64,000 nt of DNA. It comes from Amantichitinum ursilacus. GTDB taxonomy: Bacteria; Pseudomonadota; Gammaproteobacteria; Burkholderiales; Chitinibacteraceae. The position numbers and the translations under genes are program-made. The stretch is taken from contig NZ_LAQT01000030.1 of assembly GCF_001294205.1 (NCBI RefSeq), forward strand, positions 1 through 64,000, given 5' to 3'. A model generated the notes under the pieces. The model was not told where the DNA came from, ran no database searches, and worked only from the letters and a program-made list of their open reading frames with translations. Shown piece after piece: positions 9,421 through 17,212 of the stretch (within the stretch, counting starts at the first letter, position 1; every line of letters begins with the position of its first letter).

Positions 9421-9439
9421 TATGATGAATCGCATCATA
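9421..9439. promoter_or_regulatory. Inverted repeat, candidate GntR operator
   Basis: TATGATG-AATCG-CATCATA is a perfect 7-bp inverted repeat with a 5-base spacer. It lies 29-47 bases upstream of the first gene of the arabinoside operon, where a repressor would block transcription. The operon's own GntR regulator is the natural candidate. The repeat is seen directly; its role is inferred. Confidence 0.6.
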
Positions 9440-9502
9440 GGGGCGCGCTGACAGCCGCCAACATGGCGGTTTTTGCTGGCTTTGTGGACGAACCGGCTGG
9501 AT

Positions 9503-9526
9503 TGTAGTGTGCGCTGCAGCACTACA
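9503..9526. promoter_or_regulatory. Inverted repeat TGTAGTG-N10-CACTACA
   Basis: A perfect 7-bp inverted repeat with a 10-base spacer lies in the divergent region between the arabinoside operon and the nitrogen operon, followed on the plus strand by ATTTTT. It could be an operator or a hairpin that insulates the two operons. A GC-rich 6-bp hairpin with a T run also sits at 9455-9474. Confidence 0.4.
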
Positions 9527-9708
9527 TTTTTGATCCCTGCGTGTGCCGTACCCGCCTTGCGGATTGGCCATTGCCACGGCCATCAAATTCTCATTTTTAT
9601 CAAATAAAACCCGAATCCAATCCATTCAGAGATATAGGAATAGTACTAGTTAATTCGATAATTTCCGTTGTGATTTGATTCAACTCAAACAATTGCATTT
9701 GCACGCCA

Positions 9709-9721
9709 TCAAATATTTTGA
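9709..9721. promoter_or_regulatory. Candidate LysR box upstream of the nitrogen operon
   Basis: TCAAA-TAT-TTTGA fits the T-N11-A dyad rule of LysR-type binding sites and lies 107 bases upstream of the hydrolase gene start at 9828, in an AT-rich promoter region. A second, imperfect dyad TTGA-N6-TCAA is at 9675-9688. The LysR regulator encoded at the end of the operon would be the expected binder. Confidence 0.45.
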
Positions 9722-9827
9722 CGCCAAGGAAAAAATCATTCCGCTGTGTCAATTCGTATGCTTCTTTATAATAGCTGCAGAAGTTTTCAATTCAATCGTT
9801 TTTCGTTTCTTATCAAGGAATTCTCAA

Positions 9828-10496
9828 ATGTCGCAATCCGCTTTTATTGCCGAACCGTTTGCATTGCCTTTTGATAAAAAGACAACCGCATTGGTCATGA
9901 TTGATATGCAACGCGATTTCGTTGAACCCGCCGGTTTTGGTGAAGCATTGGGTAATGATGTTTCGCTGGTGCGCGTTGCCATCCAGCCTTGCAAGCAAGT
10001 GCTGGAAGCCGCCCGCAAGGCTGGCTTGCTGGTGGTCCATACACGCGAAGGCCATCGCCCTGACCTCACCGATTGCCCGCCTGCCAAACTGACTCGCGGC
10101 GGCAAAACCTTTATTGGCAGCAAGGGCCCGATGGGTCGCATCCTGGTACGCGGTGAAGCCGGCCACGACCTGATCCCCGAGCTGTACCCGATTGCAGGCG
10201 AGCCGGTGATCGATAAACCGGGCAAAGGCGCGTTTTATCAGACCGACCTGCATCTGATCCTGCAAAACCGCGGCATCAAAACGCTGATTGTGTGCGGCGT
10301 AACCACCGAAGTGTGCGTCACCACCACCGTGCGCGAAGCCAATGATCGCGGCTTTGAATGCCTGGTGCCGGCCGATTGCGTGGGTTCGTACTTCCCGGAA
10401 TTCCAGAAAGCGTCGCTGGAAATGATCAAAGCGCAGGGCGCTATCTTTGGTTGGGTCAGCAATGCCAGCAATGTTATCGCTGCACTCGCTGCCTGA
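9828..10496 (+). CDS. Isochorismatase-family amidohydrolase, biuret-hydrolase-like
   Basis: The 222-residue cysteine hydrolase has the catalytic triad Asp26 (VMIDMQRDF), Lys133 (DKPGKGAF) and Cys163 (VTTEVCVTTTVREANDRGFE). From memory, stretches such as HTREGHRPDL, DLIPELYPI and REANDRGFECL closely resemble biuret hydrolase of Rhizobium, which makes allophanate and ammonia from biuret; ureidoacrylate and N-carbamoylsarcosine amidases are relatives. The start at 9828 follows AAGGA; the frame is open upstream to 9675, but that part has unrelated composition. It is the first gene of the operon. Substrate: biuret or another small ureide, not proven. Confidence 0.82.
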   Translation: MSQSAFIAEPFALPFDKKTTALVMIDMQRDFVEPAGFGEALGNDVSLVRVAIQPCKQVLEAARKAGLLVVHTREGHRPDLTDCPPAKLTRGGKTFIGSKGPMGRILVRGEAGHDLIPELYPIAGEPVIDKPGKGAFYQTDLHLILQNRGIKTLIVCGVTTEVCVTTTVREANDRGFECLVPADCVGSYFPEFQKASLEMIKAQGAIFGWVSNASNVIAALAA

Positions 10497-11427
10497 TGCT
10501 TGCGCGTTGCGCCTCACCACACGGTTGCCCGCGCTGTCGGCGGGCTACCTGTTGCGACGGCGCTGGCACGAAGACCAGCTTCTACGCGTGCACAGTTGCT
10601 TTAGGCATGCGCTGAATCTGGTCTGGCACGACGGTCGCCTGTGCACATTGCTGTCGGCCCCCGCCGCCGCCCAGCCCCGGGCTGTTGCTGTCGCGGTGCC
10701 GGATGATTGGGATTGGCGCCAGCATTGCGACCCCGGCCAGTGGTTGATCTATCGGCAAGGCACGCTGTTTGCGCCCCGGCACTGGCATATCGATCTGACC
10801 GCCGCTCCTGTCTGGGAACCATCGCGTGCGCGGGCTCTACTTGATGCATTGCCCGCAGCCCGGTTGCAACAGGTGCATGACTTGCTGGCCGCTCAATTGC
10901 AGGCCTACGCGGCGCAACAGTCCGGACACAGCGTGCTCCAGCTTTTGCCGGTCGCGACCACGGGGTTACCGATCGCGCAGTGGCATAGCCAGACCAGCAC
11001 GCTGGAACTGCAACGTCACGTCAACGCACTACTCGGCCTCGGCCGTGGTTTGACGCCCGATGGTGACGATTACTTGTTGGGTTATCTGGCCGCATTGCAT
11101 CACTGCCATCGACTGACGGCGCATTTTCGTGTCATGGCGAATGCGATCAAGCAGGGTTTATTACGTACCACCGAAATTAGTCAACATTATTTGCAATTAG
11201 CGATTCAGGGCCATTTTTCACAATCAATTTTGATTCTGATTGATTCAATTGCGACTAATCCGCAGCCCGAAATCCTGAAAGACGCGGCTCAATCCGTCAT
11301 GCAATACGGCGCCAGTTCCGGCATTGATGTATTAGCCGGCTTTTTGCACGGATCAAGAACCATCGCGCTGGCCGTAGCGCAATGGGACAGCAAGCGCATC
11401 AAGCAACACACATCAATACAAGCGTGA
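10471..11427 (+). CDS. DUF2877 protein, predicted carbamoyltransferase subunit (AllH/YlbF-like)
   Basis: The protein of about 318 residues carries the DUF2877 hallmark GLGRGLTPDGDDYLLGYL (residues about 195-212). In E. coli the homologue YlbF works with FdrA and YlbE as the three-part oxamate carbamoyltransferase of allantoin fermentation. The gene begins inside the 3' end of the hydrolase gene and ends 50 bases before fdrA. The start is uncertain: 10471 gives a normal length, while ATG at 10447 would add eight residues. Neither has a strong ribosome site, consistent with translational coupling to the gene upstream. Confidence 0.8.
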   Translation: MLSLHSLPDACALRLTTRLPALSAGYLLRRRWHEDQLLRVHSCFRHALNLVWHDGRLCTLLSAPAAAQPRAVAVAVPDDWDWRQHCDPGQWLIYRQGTLFAPRHWHIDLTAAPVWEPSRARALLDALPAARLQQVHDLLAAQLQAYAAQQSGHSVLQLLPVATTGLPIAQWHSQTSTLELQRHVNALLGLGRGLTPDGDDYLLGYLAALHHCHRLTAHFRVMANAIKQGLLRTTEISQHYLQLAIQGHFSQSILILIDSIATNPQPEILKDAAQSVMQYGASSGIDVLAGFLHGSRTIALAVAQWDSKRIKQHTSIQA

Positions 11428-11477
11428 CCGCCGTCGGCGGACAACGTAGCGATCTATCACCGAATAAAGGGTTGATC

Positions 11478-13064
11478 ATGCAGATCAAACATCAGATTTT
11501 TCGTAACCGCTATCAGGACTCCGTGTCGCTGATGCAGATTTCCGCCCGGATTTCTGCACTGGCCGATATCGCGCAGGCGTCGGTGGTGATGGGCACGCCC
11601 ACCAACCAGGCGCAACTGGTAGAAGCAGGCCTGGCGTGTAGCGAAAGCGCGGGCCCCAACGACCTGATCATCGCCGTGCGCGGCAGTGCCGCGGCGTGCG
11701 ACGAAGCCTTGGCATTGGCCGCGACGGCGCTGGACAGCAAACCCGCCAGCGGCGGCGAATCCAGCGTCGTCGAGGCGGCGCCCAACAACCTGGCGCGCGC
11801 ACAGGCATTGCATGCCGAGGCCAATCTGGCGCTGATCTCGGTGCCCGGCGATTATGCCGCGGCCGAGGCCATCAAGGCCTTGCGCCTGGGCATGCACGTG
11901 ATGCTGTTCAGCGACAACATCAGCCTGGCGCTGGAAAAGCGGATCAAGACGTTCGCCCAGCAGCAAAAGCGCCTGGTGATGGGGCCGGATTGTGGCACCG
12001 CCATTATCAATGGCATGCCGCTGGGTTTTGCCAATGTGGTCAAACGCGGCGCCATCGGCGTGGTTGGCGCATCAGGCACCGGTGTGCAAGAAGTGACCTG
12101 CCGCATCGACCAATTGGGCTCGGGCATTTCGCAGGCACTGGGCACTGGTGGTCATGATCTGCATGACGACATCGGTGGTCTGTCGATGCAAGCCGGCCTG
12201 GAAGCGTTGGCCGAAGACCCGGCCACCCAGGTGATCGTACTGGTCTCCAAGCCGCCGGCACGCGAAGTGGCCGACCGTATCCTGGCGCAAGCGCAAAAAG
12301 CCGGCAAACCGGTGGTGGTGCATTTCCTCGGCGCAGATCCCGCCAGCGTGGCGCGCCCCGGGATTACGGTCGCCCACACACTGGCTCATACCGCCGAAGT
12401 GGCCGTCGCGCTGGAACGGGCGCAAGCAGCGCCTGCAGTCGCGAGCGCCCTGTCAGCGCAAGACGCGCAGCTGCTGAATGCCGCTGCTGCCAGCCTGGCC
12501 GCCCAACGCAGCGACATCCGTGGCGTATTTGCCGGCGGCACGTTCTGCTTTGAAGCCCAACTACTGTGCCAACGCGCCGGTTTCGTGGCGGCGTCCAATA
12601 CGCCAGTCAAAGGCAACAGCATGATCGCGGATCGTTGGCAAAGTCATGGCCACACGCTGGTCGACATGGGCGATGACGAATACACGCGCGGCCGCCCGCA
12701 TCCAATGATCGACCCCACCCTGCGTAATCAACGCATCCTGGCCGAGCTGACCGACCCTGCCACCGCCGTCGTGCTGTTTGACGTGGTGCTGGGTTATGGC
12801 GCCGCGGCTGACCCGGTGGCCGAACTGCTTGAAGTCTGCAGCAAGGCGCGCCAGCAAGCCGCCGCCGCCGCCCTGCCCGTGCTGGTCGCCCACGTCTGCG
12901 GCACCGCGGCTGATCCGCAAGACCGCGCCCGCCAGATTACCCGCTTGCGTCAGGCGGGCGTACTGGTGGCCGACTGCAACGCACAAGCCGCGCAATGGGC
13001 CAGCCACGTCGCCCTTCAACAAGCCGCCCGCCGCACAGCGGGTGTTGCCGGAGCCGCACAATGA
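11478..13064 (+). CDS. fdrA: FdrA family protein, predicted carbamoyltransferase subunit
   Basis: The 528-residue protein resembles the alpha part of succinyl-CoA synthetase, as all FdrA proteins do. It has an N-terminal Rossmann-like domain, then the signature GPDCGTAIINGMPLGFANVV, a glycine-rich GVVGASGTG loop and a C-terminal CoA-ligase-like domain. In E. coli FdrA (AllF) is one of three subunits that phosphorolyse oxalurate to oxamate and carbamoyl phosphate. The start at 11478 (MQIKHQIFRNRYQDS) is the family N-terminus and follows an AAAGGG site. The stop overlaps the next gene by four bases. Confidence 0.9.
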   Translation: MQIKHQIFRNRYQDSVSLMQISARISALADIAQASVVMGTPTNQAQLVEAGLACSESAGPNDLIIAVRGSAAACDEALALAATALDSKPASGGESSVVEAAPNNLARAQALHAEANLALISVPGDYAAAEAIKALRLGMHVMLFSDNISLALEKRIKTFAQQQKRLVMGPDCGTAIINGMPLGFANVVKRGAIGVVGASGTGVQEVTCRIDQLGSGISQALGTGGHDLHDDIGGLSMQAGLEALAEDPATQVIVLVSKPPAREVADRILAQAQKAGKPVVVHFLGADPASVARPGITVAHTLAHTAEVAVALERAQAAPAVASALSAQDAQLLNAAAASLAAQRSDIRGVFAGGTFCFEAQLLCQRAGFVAASNTPVKGNSMIADRWQSHGHTLVDMGDDEYTRGRPHPMIDPTLRNQRILAELTDPATAVVLFDVVLGYGAAADPVAELLEVCSKARQQAAAAALPVLVAHVCGTAADPQDRARQITRLRQAGVLVADCNAQAAQWASHVALQQAARRTAGVAGAAQ

Positions 13065-14497
13065 ATATCCGTACCTCACTGTTTGAACAACCGCTGGATG
13101 TAATCAACCTGGGTCTGGCGTCGTTTGCAGACAACCTTGTCCTGGCTGGCGGCGCCGCCACCCAACTGGATTGGCAACCGCCCGCACTCGGCGACGTGGC
13201 CGCTGGCCTCGATCTGGCCTGGCTGATCAACCATCCGCGTGTCGAAGCCGCCAACCAGATTGCATTTGAGCGCTATCTGGCCGCACAGCCCGCGCTGATC
13301 GATGTGCAATTTGCTCGTGACACGCTTCCTGCGATGGCGCAGCGCAAGCTGATTCTGCACGCTGGTCCGCCTATTGCCTGGGCCGATATGTGTGGCCCGA
13401 TGCAAGGTGCCATTGTCGGCGCGGCCATTTTTGAAGGCTGGGCTGATAGCGTCGAAGCCGCTACCGCGCTGGTGGAAGCGGGCCAGATCGACGTGGAACC
13501 GTGCCATCACCACAATGTGGTGGGCCCGATGGCCGGCATTGTCAGTCCGTCCATGCCGCTGTGGGTTATCCAGAACACCACCAATGGCAGCTTTGCCTAC
13601 TGCAACTTCAACGAAGGTCTCGGCAAGGTGCTGCGCTTTGGCGCGAATGGGCCGGAAGTGCTGGAACGCCTGCACTGGATGACGCAAGAACTGGCGCCCA
13701 CGCTGCAAGCGGCGCTCAAGGTACTCGGCCCGCTGGAGCTGAAGCCCATCATGGCGCAAGCGCTGCACATGGGCGACGAAGTCCACAACCGCAATGCCGC
13801 CGCCACCGGCCTGCTGCTCAAACGCCTGGTGCCCGCACTACTGCGCTGCGGCCAGCCCGCCGACCACGTGCAACGTGCGATCGAGTTTATCTATAGCAAC
13901 GACCATTTCTTCCTCAACCTGTCGATGGCTGCGTGCAAAGCGATGACCGATGCCGCCAGCGGCGTGCCGTGCAGTTCCATGGTGACGGTGATGGCGCGCA
14001 ATGGCGTCAACTTTGGCATTCAGGTTTCCGGCACTGGCAAGCGCTGGTATCAGGCGCCCGCTAACCCCATTAACGGTTTGTATTTTCCGGGCTACAGCGC
14101 AGCAGATGCCACGGCGGATCTAGGCGATAGCGCGATTACCGAAACTGCGGGCGTCGGTGGCTTTGCCATGGCCTCATCCCCGGCGATCGTCAAATTTGTG
14201 GGCGGCACGCCCGCGGACGCCACGCAAAACAGCCGTCGCATGCAAAGCATTACGCTGGGCTCCAATCCTGCGTTTACCCTGCCTGCGCTTGATTTCGCGC
14301 CCACTGCGGCCGGTGTCGATATCCGCAAAGTAGTCGACAGCGGCACGCTGCCCATCATCAATACCGGCATCGCGCACAAGCTGGCTGGCGTTGGCCAGAT
14401 CGGCGCGGGCATCACCACCGCACCGATGCCCGGCTTTATCGAGGCCATCCGTGCCCTGGCCGAGCAAGTCCGACTGGCCGATGGAGGTGCAGCATGA
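13061..14497 (+). CDS. DUF1116 protein, predicted carbamoyltransferase subunit (AllG/YlbE-like)
   Basis: The 478-residue protein of the DUF1116/YlbE family has conserved segments ILHAGPPIAWADMCGPMQGA, EPCHHHNVVGPMAGI and SMVTVMARNGVNFGIQVSGT. It is the third component of the FdrA-type carbamoyltransferase. Start and stop both form ATGA overlaps with fdrA and the carbamate kinase gene, so the three proteins should be made in matched amounts. The family is certain; the exact reaction here is inferred from E. coli. Confidence 0.88.
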   Translation: MNIRTSLFEQPLDVINLGLASFADNLVLAGGAATQLDWQPPALGDVAAGLDLAWLINHPRVEAANQIAFERYLAAQPALIDVQFARDTLPAMAQRKLILHAGPPIAWADMCGPMQGAIVGAAIFEGWADSVEAATALVEAGQIDVEPCHHHNVVGPMAGIVSPSMPLWVIQNTTNGSFAYCNFNEGLGKVLRFGANGPEVLERLHWMTQELAPTLQAALKVLGPLELKPIMAQALHMGDEVHNRNAAATGLLLKRLVPALLRCGQPADHVQRAIEFIYSNDHFFLNLSMAACKAMTDAASGVPCSSMVTVMARNGVNFGIQVSGTGKRWYQAPANPINGLYFPGYSAADATADLGDSAITETAGVGGFAMASSPAIVKFVGGTPADATQNSRRMQSITLGSNPAFTLPALDFAPTAAGVDIRKVVDSGTLPIINTGIAHKLAGVGQIGAGITTAPMPGFIEAIRALAEQVRLADGGAA

Positions 14498-15453
14498 AGC
14501 CGCGTCTCGCCGTCGTTGCCGTGGGGGGCAACGCACTGATCCGTGATGATCAGCACACCAGCATTCCCGATCAATACGAAGCCGTGATCGAAAGCGTCAG
14601 CCATATCGTCCCGCTGATCGAAGCGGGCTGGAACGTGGTGCTCACGCACGGCAATGGCCCGCAAGTGGGTTTTATCCTGCGCCGCTCAGAACTGGCCGCG
14701 CTTGAAGTGGCCCCCGTGCCGCTCGATTACGCCGTGGGCGATACCCAAGGCGCCATTGGCTACATGTTCCAGAAAGCGCTCACCAACGAATTGCAACGGC
14801 GCGGCCTGATCAAGCCGGTGATTACGCTGGTTACGCAAACCCGCGTCAGCCTCAGCGATCCGGCGTTCCGCAACCCCGCCAAACCGGTCGGCGCCTTCCT
14901 TGACGAAGACACTGCGCGTATCCGCCAGCGTGAGCTGGGCTGGACCGTGATGGAAGACGCGGGCCGCGGCTGGCGTCGCACCGTGGCATCCCCGCAACCG
15001 CAAGAAATTCTTGAAAGCGGCCTGATCGGCCAGCTGGTCGAGCAAGGCTGCGTGGTGATTGCGTGTGGTGGTGGCGGCATCCCGGTGGTGCGCGATGAGC
15101 ACCAGCAATTGCAAGGCGTGGAAGCGGTTATCGACAAAGACCTGGCCTCGGCGCTGCTGGCTACGCAACTGGGCGCGGATCTGCTGTTGATCCCGACTGG
15201 CGTCGAGCAAGTAGCGATCAATTTTGGCAAGCCAGACCAGCAATGGCTTAACCAGCTCAGCCTGGAAGAAGCGCAGGCGCTGATCGAACAAGGCCAGTTT
15301 GGCGCGGGCAGCATGCTGCCCAAAGTCGAAGCGATTCTGGGTTTTGTCGAGCAATCGCGTCAGCAAGGCAAGGCCGCCAGCGGGTTGATTACCAGCCCCG
15401 CCGCGATTGGCCGCGCCTTGTCGCGCGAGACCGGCACCTGGATCAACGCCTGA
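14494..15453 (+). CDS. Carbamate kinase
   Basis: The 319-residue amino-acid-kinase-fold enzyme converts carbamoyl phosphate and ADP into carbamate and ATP. N-terminal VAVGGNALI and LTHGNGPQVG are the carbamate kinase signatures; ACGGGGIPVV (about 188-197) and the DKDLASALLA segment shape the ATP site. It belongs to the ArcC/YbcF group, and its coupling to the FdrA-type carbamoyltransferase genes matches the E. coli fdrA-ylbE-ylbF-ybcF cluster. It would be the energy-conserving step of the pathway. Confidence 0.95.
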   Translation: MKPRLAVVAVGGNALIRDDQHTSIPDQYEAVIESVSHIVPLIEAGWNVVLTHGNGPQVGFILRRSELAALEVAPVPLDYAVGDTQGAIGYMFQKALTNELQRRGLIKPVITLVTQTRVSLSDPAFRNPAKPVGAFLDEDTARIRQRELGWTVMEDAGRGWRRTVASPQPQEILESGLIGQLVEQGCVVIACGGGGIPVVRDEHQQLQGVEAVIDKDLASALLATQLGADLLLIPTGVEQVAINFGKPDQQWLNQLSLEEAQALIEQGQFGAGSMLPKVEAILGFVEQSRQQGKAASGLITSPAAIGRALSRETGTWINA

Positions 15454-15493
15454 TTTGCACTTACCGATTTTTTACTGAATGGAAGCCGCAACA

Positions 15494-15910
15494 ATGTCTG
15501 AAACCACTCTGCTCGCCGTCAACGGCACGTTAATGCGCGGGCTCAAACTCAATCCAAACATGTTGGCCGCGGGCGGGCGCTTTGTGCGCGAAGACCAGAC
15601 CGACGCCTATTACCGCATCTGGAGTGTCAACGATGACCACCCCGGCATGATGCGCGTGGGCGAAGGCGGCACCAGCGTCGCGCTGGAAATCTGGGAACTG
15701 CCGATGGCGTCATTCGCGTCGCTGTTACTGTCCGAACCCGCTGGCCTGTGCATCGGCAAATTGCAGCTGCGCGACGGCCAGCAAGTGCTGGGCGTGCTGG
15801 CGGAACCGTGGCGCGTGGAAGGCCAGACCGAGATCACCCGCTTTGGCGGCTGGCGCGCTTATGTCGACCAGCTCAGTCGCGCCAGCACCGAGGCGACTTT
15901 CCGCATCTGA
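15494..15910 (+). CDS. Free-standing allophanate-hydrolase C-terminal-type protein
   Basis: The 138-residue protein resembles the small C-terminal domain of allophanate hydrolase (AtzF type, gamma-glutamylcyclotransferase-like fold): it begins LLAVNGTLMRGLKLNPNML and has YRIWSVNDDHPGMMRVGEGG. No amidase domain is attached or nearby. The start at 15494 follows GGAAG at nine bases. Given the biuret-hydrolase-like first gene, a product that handles an allophanate-like compound makes sense, for example decarboxylation or hydrolysis of a carbamoyl product. Similarity is judged by eye, so moderate confidence. Confidence 0.7.
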   Translation: MSETTLLAVNGTLMRGLKLNPNMLAAGGRFVREDQTDAYYRIWSVNDDHPGMMRVGEGGTSVALEIWELPMASFASLLLSEPAGLCIGKLQLRDGQQVLGVLAEPWRVEGQTEITRFGGWRAYVDQLSRASTEATFRI

Positions 15911-15952
15911 CGGTCTGTTCAATCACTGTTTATTACTTTCCAGGAGATGATC

Positions 15953-17185
15953 ATGCGTTCATCCCGTTCTGATACTGCACCTGGTTATCGCATTGCGATG
16001 ATCTTGCTTGGCATTGCCGTTACCCCGGTTCTGCTTTCTTCTTCCAGCATTGGCAGCCAGTTGGCCAATGGCGACTTGTTGCGCGTGGTGGGCCTGGGCG
16101 GCCTGATCCTGGCCATTATTTCGGCCATCACCATTTGCGTGGGCGAAAAAGCGCGTCTGCCTACCTACGGCATCGTCAAATTTGCATTTGGCGAAAAGGG
16201 CGCCATCGCCATCAATGTGCTGTTGGCCATCAGCCTGTTTGGCTGGATTGCGGTTACCGCCAATATGTTTGGGCATTCAGTGCACGACTTGCTGGCGCAA
16301 CACGGGCTGGAGATTCCCACCCCGCTGCTGGTGGCAATCGGTTGCATCATTTTTGTGGCGTCTACCGCGTTTGGCTTTGCCATCCTCGGGAAGGTGGCCC
16401 AGTTTGCCGTGCCAGTGATTGCGTTGATGCTGTGCTACATCGTGTATCGCGCCACCCACGCCCAACTGCCGCCGGTAGTCGTCAATGCCACGATGTCGCC
16501 CGGCGTGGCGGTGTCCTCGGTGGTCGGCACCATCATCGTACTGGTGGCCACGCTGCCCGACTTTGGTTGCTTTGTGCACGATCGCAAACATGCGTTGATC
16601 GCTGCCATCAGTTCGTTTTTGATTGCCTATCCGCTGCTGTACTGGGCCGGGGCTACCCCGAGCGCGCTGACGGGGCAGAGTTCGTTGCTGGGTGCGATGG
16701 CATTGATGGGCCTGGTGCTGCCCACCGCGCTGCTGCTGATCTTTGCAACGGTAACCGGTAACGCCGGCAATATGTTCCAGGGCACGCTGGTGGTGTCGAC
16801 ACTGCTGACGCGTTTCCCCAAGTGGCAGATCACCGTCGCGCTGGGCGTACTGTCCTTTATTGTCGGCAGCATGGACATCATGGCGTGGTTCATTCCCTTC
16901 CTGCTGTTCCTTGGCATCGCTACACCGCCGGTTGCAGGTATTTATGTGGCCGATTTCTTCCTGTATCGCCGCAACGGTTATGACCAGGACAGCCTGCAGG
17001 CCGAACCGCCCATCAAGCTGTTGACGTTCCTGGCCTGGCTTATTGCCTCGCTAACGGGTTTCATGACAGTGAAGGGCTATTTTGTGTTGACCACGATTCC
17101 GTCGGTTGACTCAATTCTGGTGGCCAGCGTGTGCTACGCCGTGCTCAGCCGCCTGGCCCCGCGCCGCAAACTGCAAACCGCGTAA
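15953..17185 (+). CDS. NCS1 (CodB-like) nucleobase/ureide permease
   Basis: The 410-residue inner-membrane transporter has about 12 hydrophobic segments and the pattern of cytosine permease-like NCS1 proteins (GEKARLPTYGIVKFAFGEKG near the start, FGWIAVTANMFG, ATPPVAGIYVADFFLYRR near the end). The start at 15953 is six bases after AGGAG; an ATG six bases earlier is too close to it. It sits after the catabolic genes and probably imports the operon's substrate (pyrimidine, ureide or biuret-like). Confidence 0.88.
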   Translation: MRSSRSDTAPGYRIAMILLGIAVTPVLLSSSSIGSQLANGDLLRVVGLGGLILAIISAITICVGEKARLPTYGIVKFAFGEKGAIAINVLLAISLFGWIAVTANMFGHSVHDLLAQHGLEIPTPLLVAIGCIIFVASTAFGFAILGKVAQFAVPVIALMLCYIVYRATHAQLPPVVVNATMSPGVAVSSVVGTIIVLVATLPDFGCFVHDRKHALIAAISSFLIAYPLLYWAGATPSALTGQSSLLGAMALMGLVLPTALLLIFATVTGNAGNMFQGTLVVSTLLTRFPKWQITVALGVLSFIVGSMDIMAWFIPFLLFLGIATPPVAGIYVADFFLYRRNGYDQDSLQAEPPIKLLTFLAWLIASLTGFMTVKGYFVLTTIPSVDSILVASVCYAVLSRLAPRRKLQTA

Positions 17186-17212
17186 TCAACACAGGCGATC
17201 AGGAGTCGCAGC

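Noticed and set aside
9640-9827. Riboswitch before the nitrogen operon
   Set aside because: The AT-rich leader shows short dyads but no multi-helix structure or recognisable riboswitch core such as a guanidine or purine motif.
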